Source: Beduini massiliensis (lineage in GTDB: Bacteria; Bacillota_I; Bacilli_A; Erysipelotrichales; Coprobacillaceae). Taken from it: 64,000 nucleotides of DNA. Below are positions 63,548-64,000 of the stretch, piece by piece. Each line of letters starts with the position of its first letter. Within the stretch, counting starts at the first letter, position 1. Where the stretch lies: assembly GCF_000829905.1 (NCBI RefSeq), contig NZ_CDPP01000004.1, positions 272,001 to 336,000 on the forward strand, written 5' to 3'. The translations under genes and the position numbers were made by a program. The notes below the pieces were generated by a model. The model did not search any database, was not told the origin of the DNA, and worked only from the letters and a program-made list of their open reading frames with translations.

Positions 63548-64000
63548 CTAATCAATCAAATTAAAATGTTTACAGGCATACTCAATGCCATCTTCATCAA
63601 CACTTTTAGTTACATAATAGGCTAAACTTTTCAATTCGTCAATAGCGTTCCCCATCGCAATTGAAAACGGTACTTCTTTAAACATCGCAATATCATTTTG
63701 ACCATCACCAAAAAAGATGATATCTTCAATATTACCGTTTTCCATTTCGACTAACTCTTTAACTCCCTTATACTTATTGTCCGGTTCAAAAGCAATGCAT
63801 TCATCTACATAACGCATAATCTTATGAGCATCAATCGTCTTAATTTTATCTTCTTCTCCACGATGCAATCCTAAAAAAACTTTATAGGCGTCGTTTTGAC
63901 GATGATCAAAGGCTTCATTAATTTCGATTGGGAAGGTCTCAAATCCTATCTGTGTTTGTCCGCAAAGCATTGTGGAATTGGCATGCAGTTTCCCTGAGTG
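63548..64000 (-). CDS. Cof-type HAD-IIB phosphatase, C-terminal part (truncated by window edge)
   Basis: The frame is open to the last base of the window, so the 5' end lies beyond it; the visible 150 residues are the cap and C-terminal half. Motif IV is FFGDGQNDIAMF. The ending (SIAMGNAIDELK, YACKHFNLID) is very like the HAD at 52547-53311, so the two are paralogues. The DUF554 gene follows closely and is probably in the same operon. Confidence 0.85.
   Translation of the reverse strand, partial: HSGKLHANSTMLCGQTQIGFETFPIEINEAFDHRQNDAYKVFLGLHRGEEDKIKTIDAHKIMRYVDECIAFEPDNKYKGVKELVEMENGNIEDIIFFGDGQNDIAMFKEVPFSIAMGNAIDELKSLAYYVTKSVDEDGIEYACKHFNLID

Overview
The window is chromosomal sequence from a low-GC Firmicute. 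The best fit I can argue is a spore-forming member of the Erysipelotrichia or a close relative. The reasons are AT-rich DNA, strong AGGAGG ribosome binding sites, sigma-A promoters of the TTGACA/TATAAT type with frequent TGn extended -10 boxes, a T-box ahead of pheST, a TPP riboswitch, an infC-rpmI-rplT operon whose infC begins at ATT, murT-gatD, and a small acid-soluble spore protein gene (sspI) with a sigma-G-like promoter. The class assignment is inference; no rRNA, tRNA, phage, IS or CRISPR was seen.

Layout. 1-8.1 kb: a truncated membrane protein, then an oligopeptide ABC transporter (oppABCDF) on the minus strand followed by a second binding lipoprotein. 8.5-11.8 kb: tmcAL, then murT-gatD (lipid II amidation). 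11.9-14.9 kb: an esterase/ATP-grasp pair and a membrane-anchored hydrolase. 15-20.4 kb: the pheS-pheT operon with its Phe T-box, a SpoU-type rRNA/tRNA methyltransferase, a YgjP-type metallopeptidase and sspI. 20.4-24.6 kb: two unknown envelope proteins, htrA, an M42 aminopeptidase and a lipoprotein. 24.8-27.1 kb: an RpiR-type regulator and an orphan GH1 phospho-beta-glucosidase. 27.2-32.1 kb: an AlkD-like gene, a riboswitch-controlled thiamin salvage operon (tenA, thiM, fused thiE-thiD), and an Fpg/Nei-like protein lacking the usual catalytic proline. 32.1-34.9 kb: rplT, rpmI, infC and an RsmF-like methyltransferase. 35-41.2 kb: a possible small RNA, the moxR/DUF58/transglutaminase operon, an M14 carboxypeptidase and a small membrane protein.

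41.2-46.4 kb is the most accessory-looking part: a LytTR response regulator, a convergent 7TMR-DISM histidine kinase and a cell-wall-anchored beta-helix protein. The block is bracketed by two 58-bp, 53/58-identical copies of one terminator. A tandem LytTR-type direct repeat (21-bp pitch) lies next to the surface-gene promoter. It looks like a self-contained sensor/regulator/effector cassette.

46.4-64 kb: a metallophosphoesterase; a methionine operon (HAD phosphatase, metF, a separate MetH-activation protein, a MetH lacking that domain, a lipoprotein); a polysaccharide deacetylase; bcp; a dapF-dapH-deacetylase operon (acetylase branch of DAP/lysine synthesis); an M18 aminopeptidase; an XRE regulator with a small partner; and a PadR-DUF1700 operon with a 13-bp perfect inverted-repeat operator and a decayed third gene. 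A DUF554 membrane protein and a truncated HAD phosphatase close the window.
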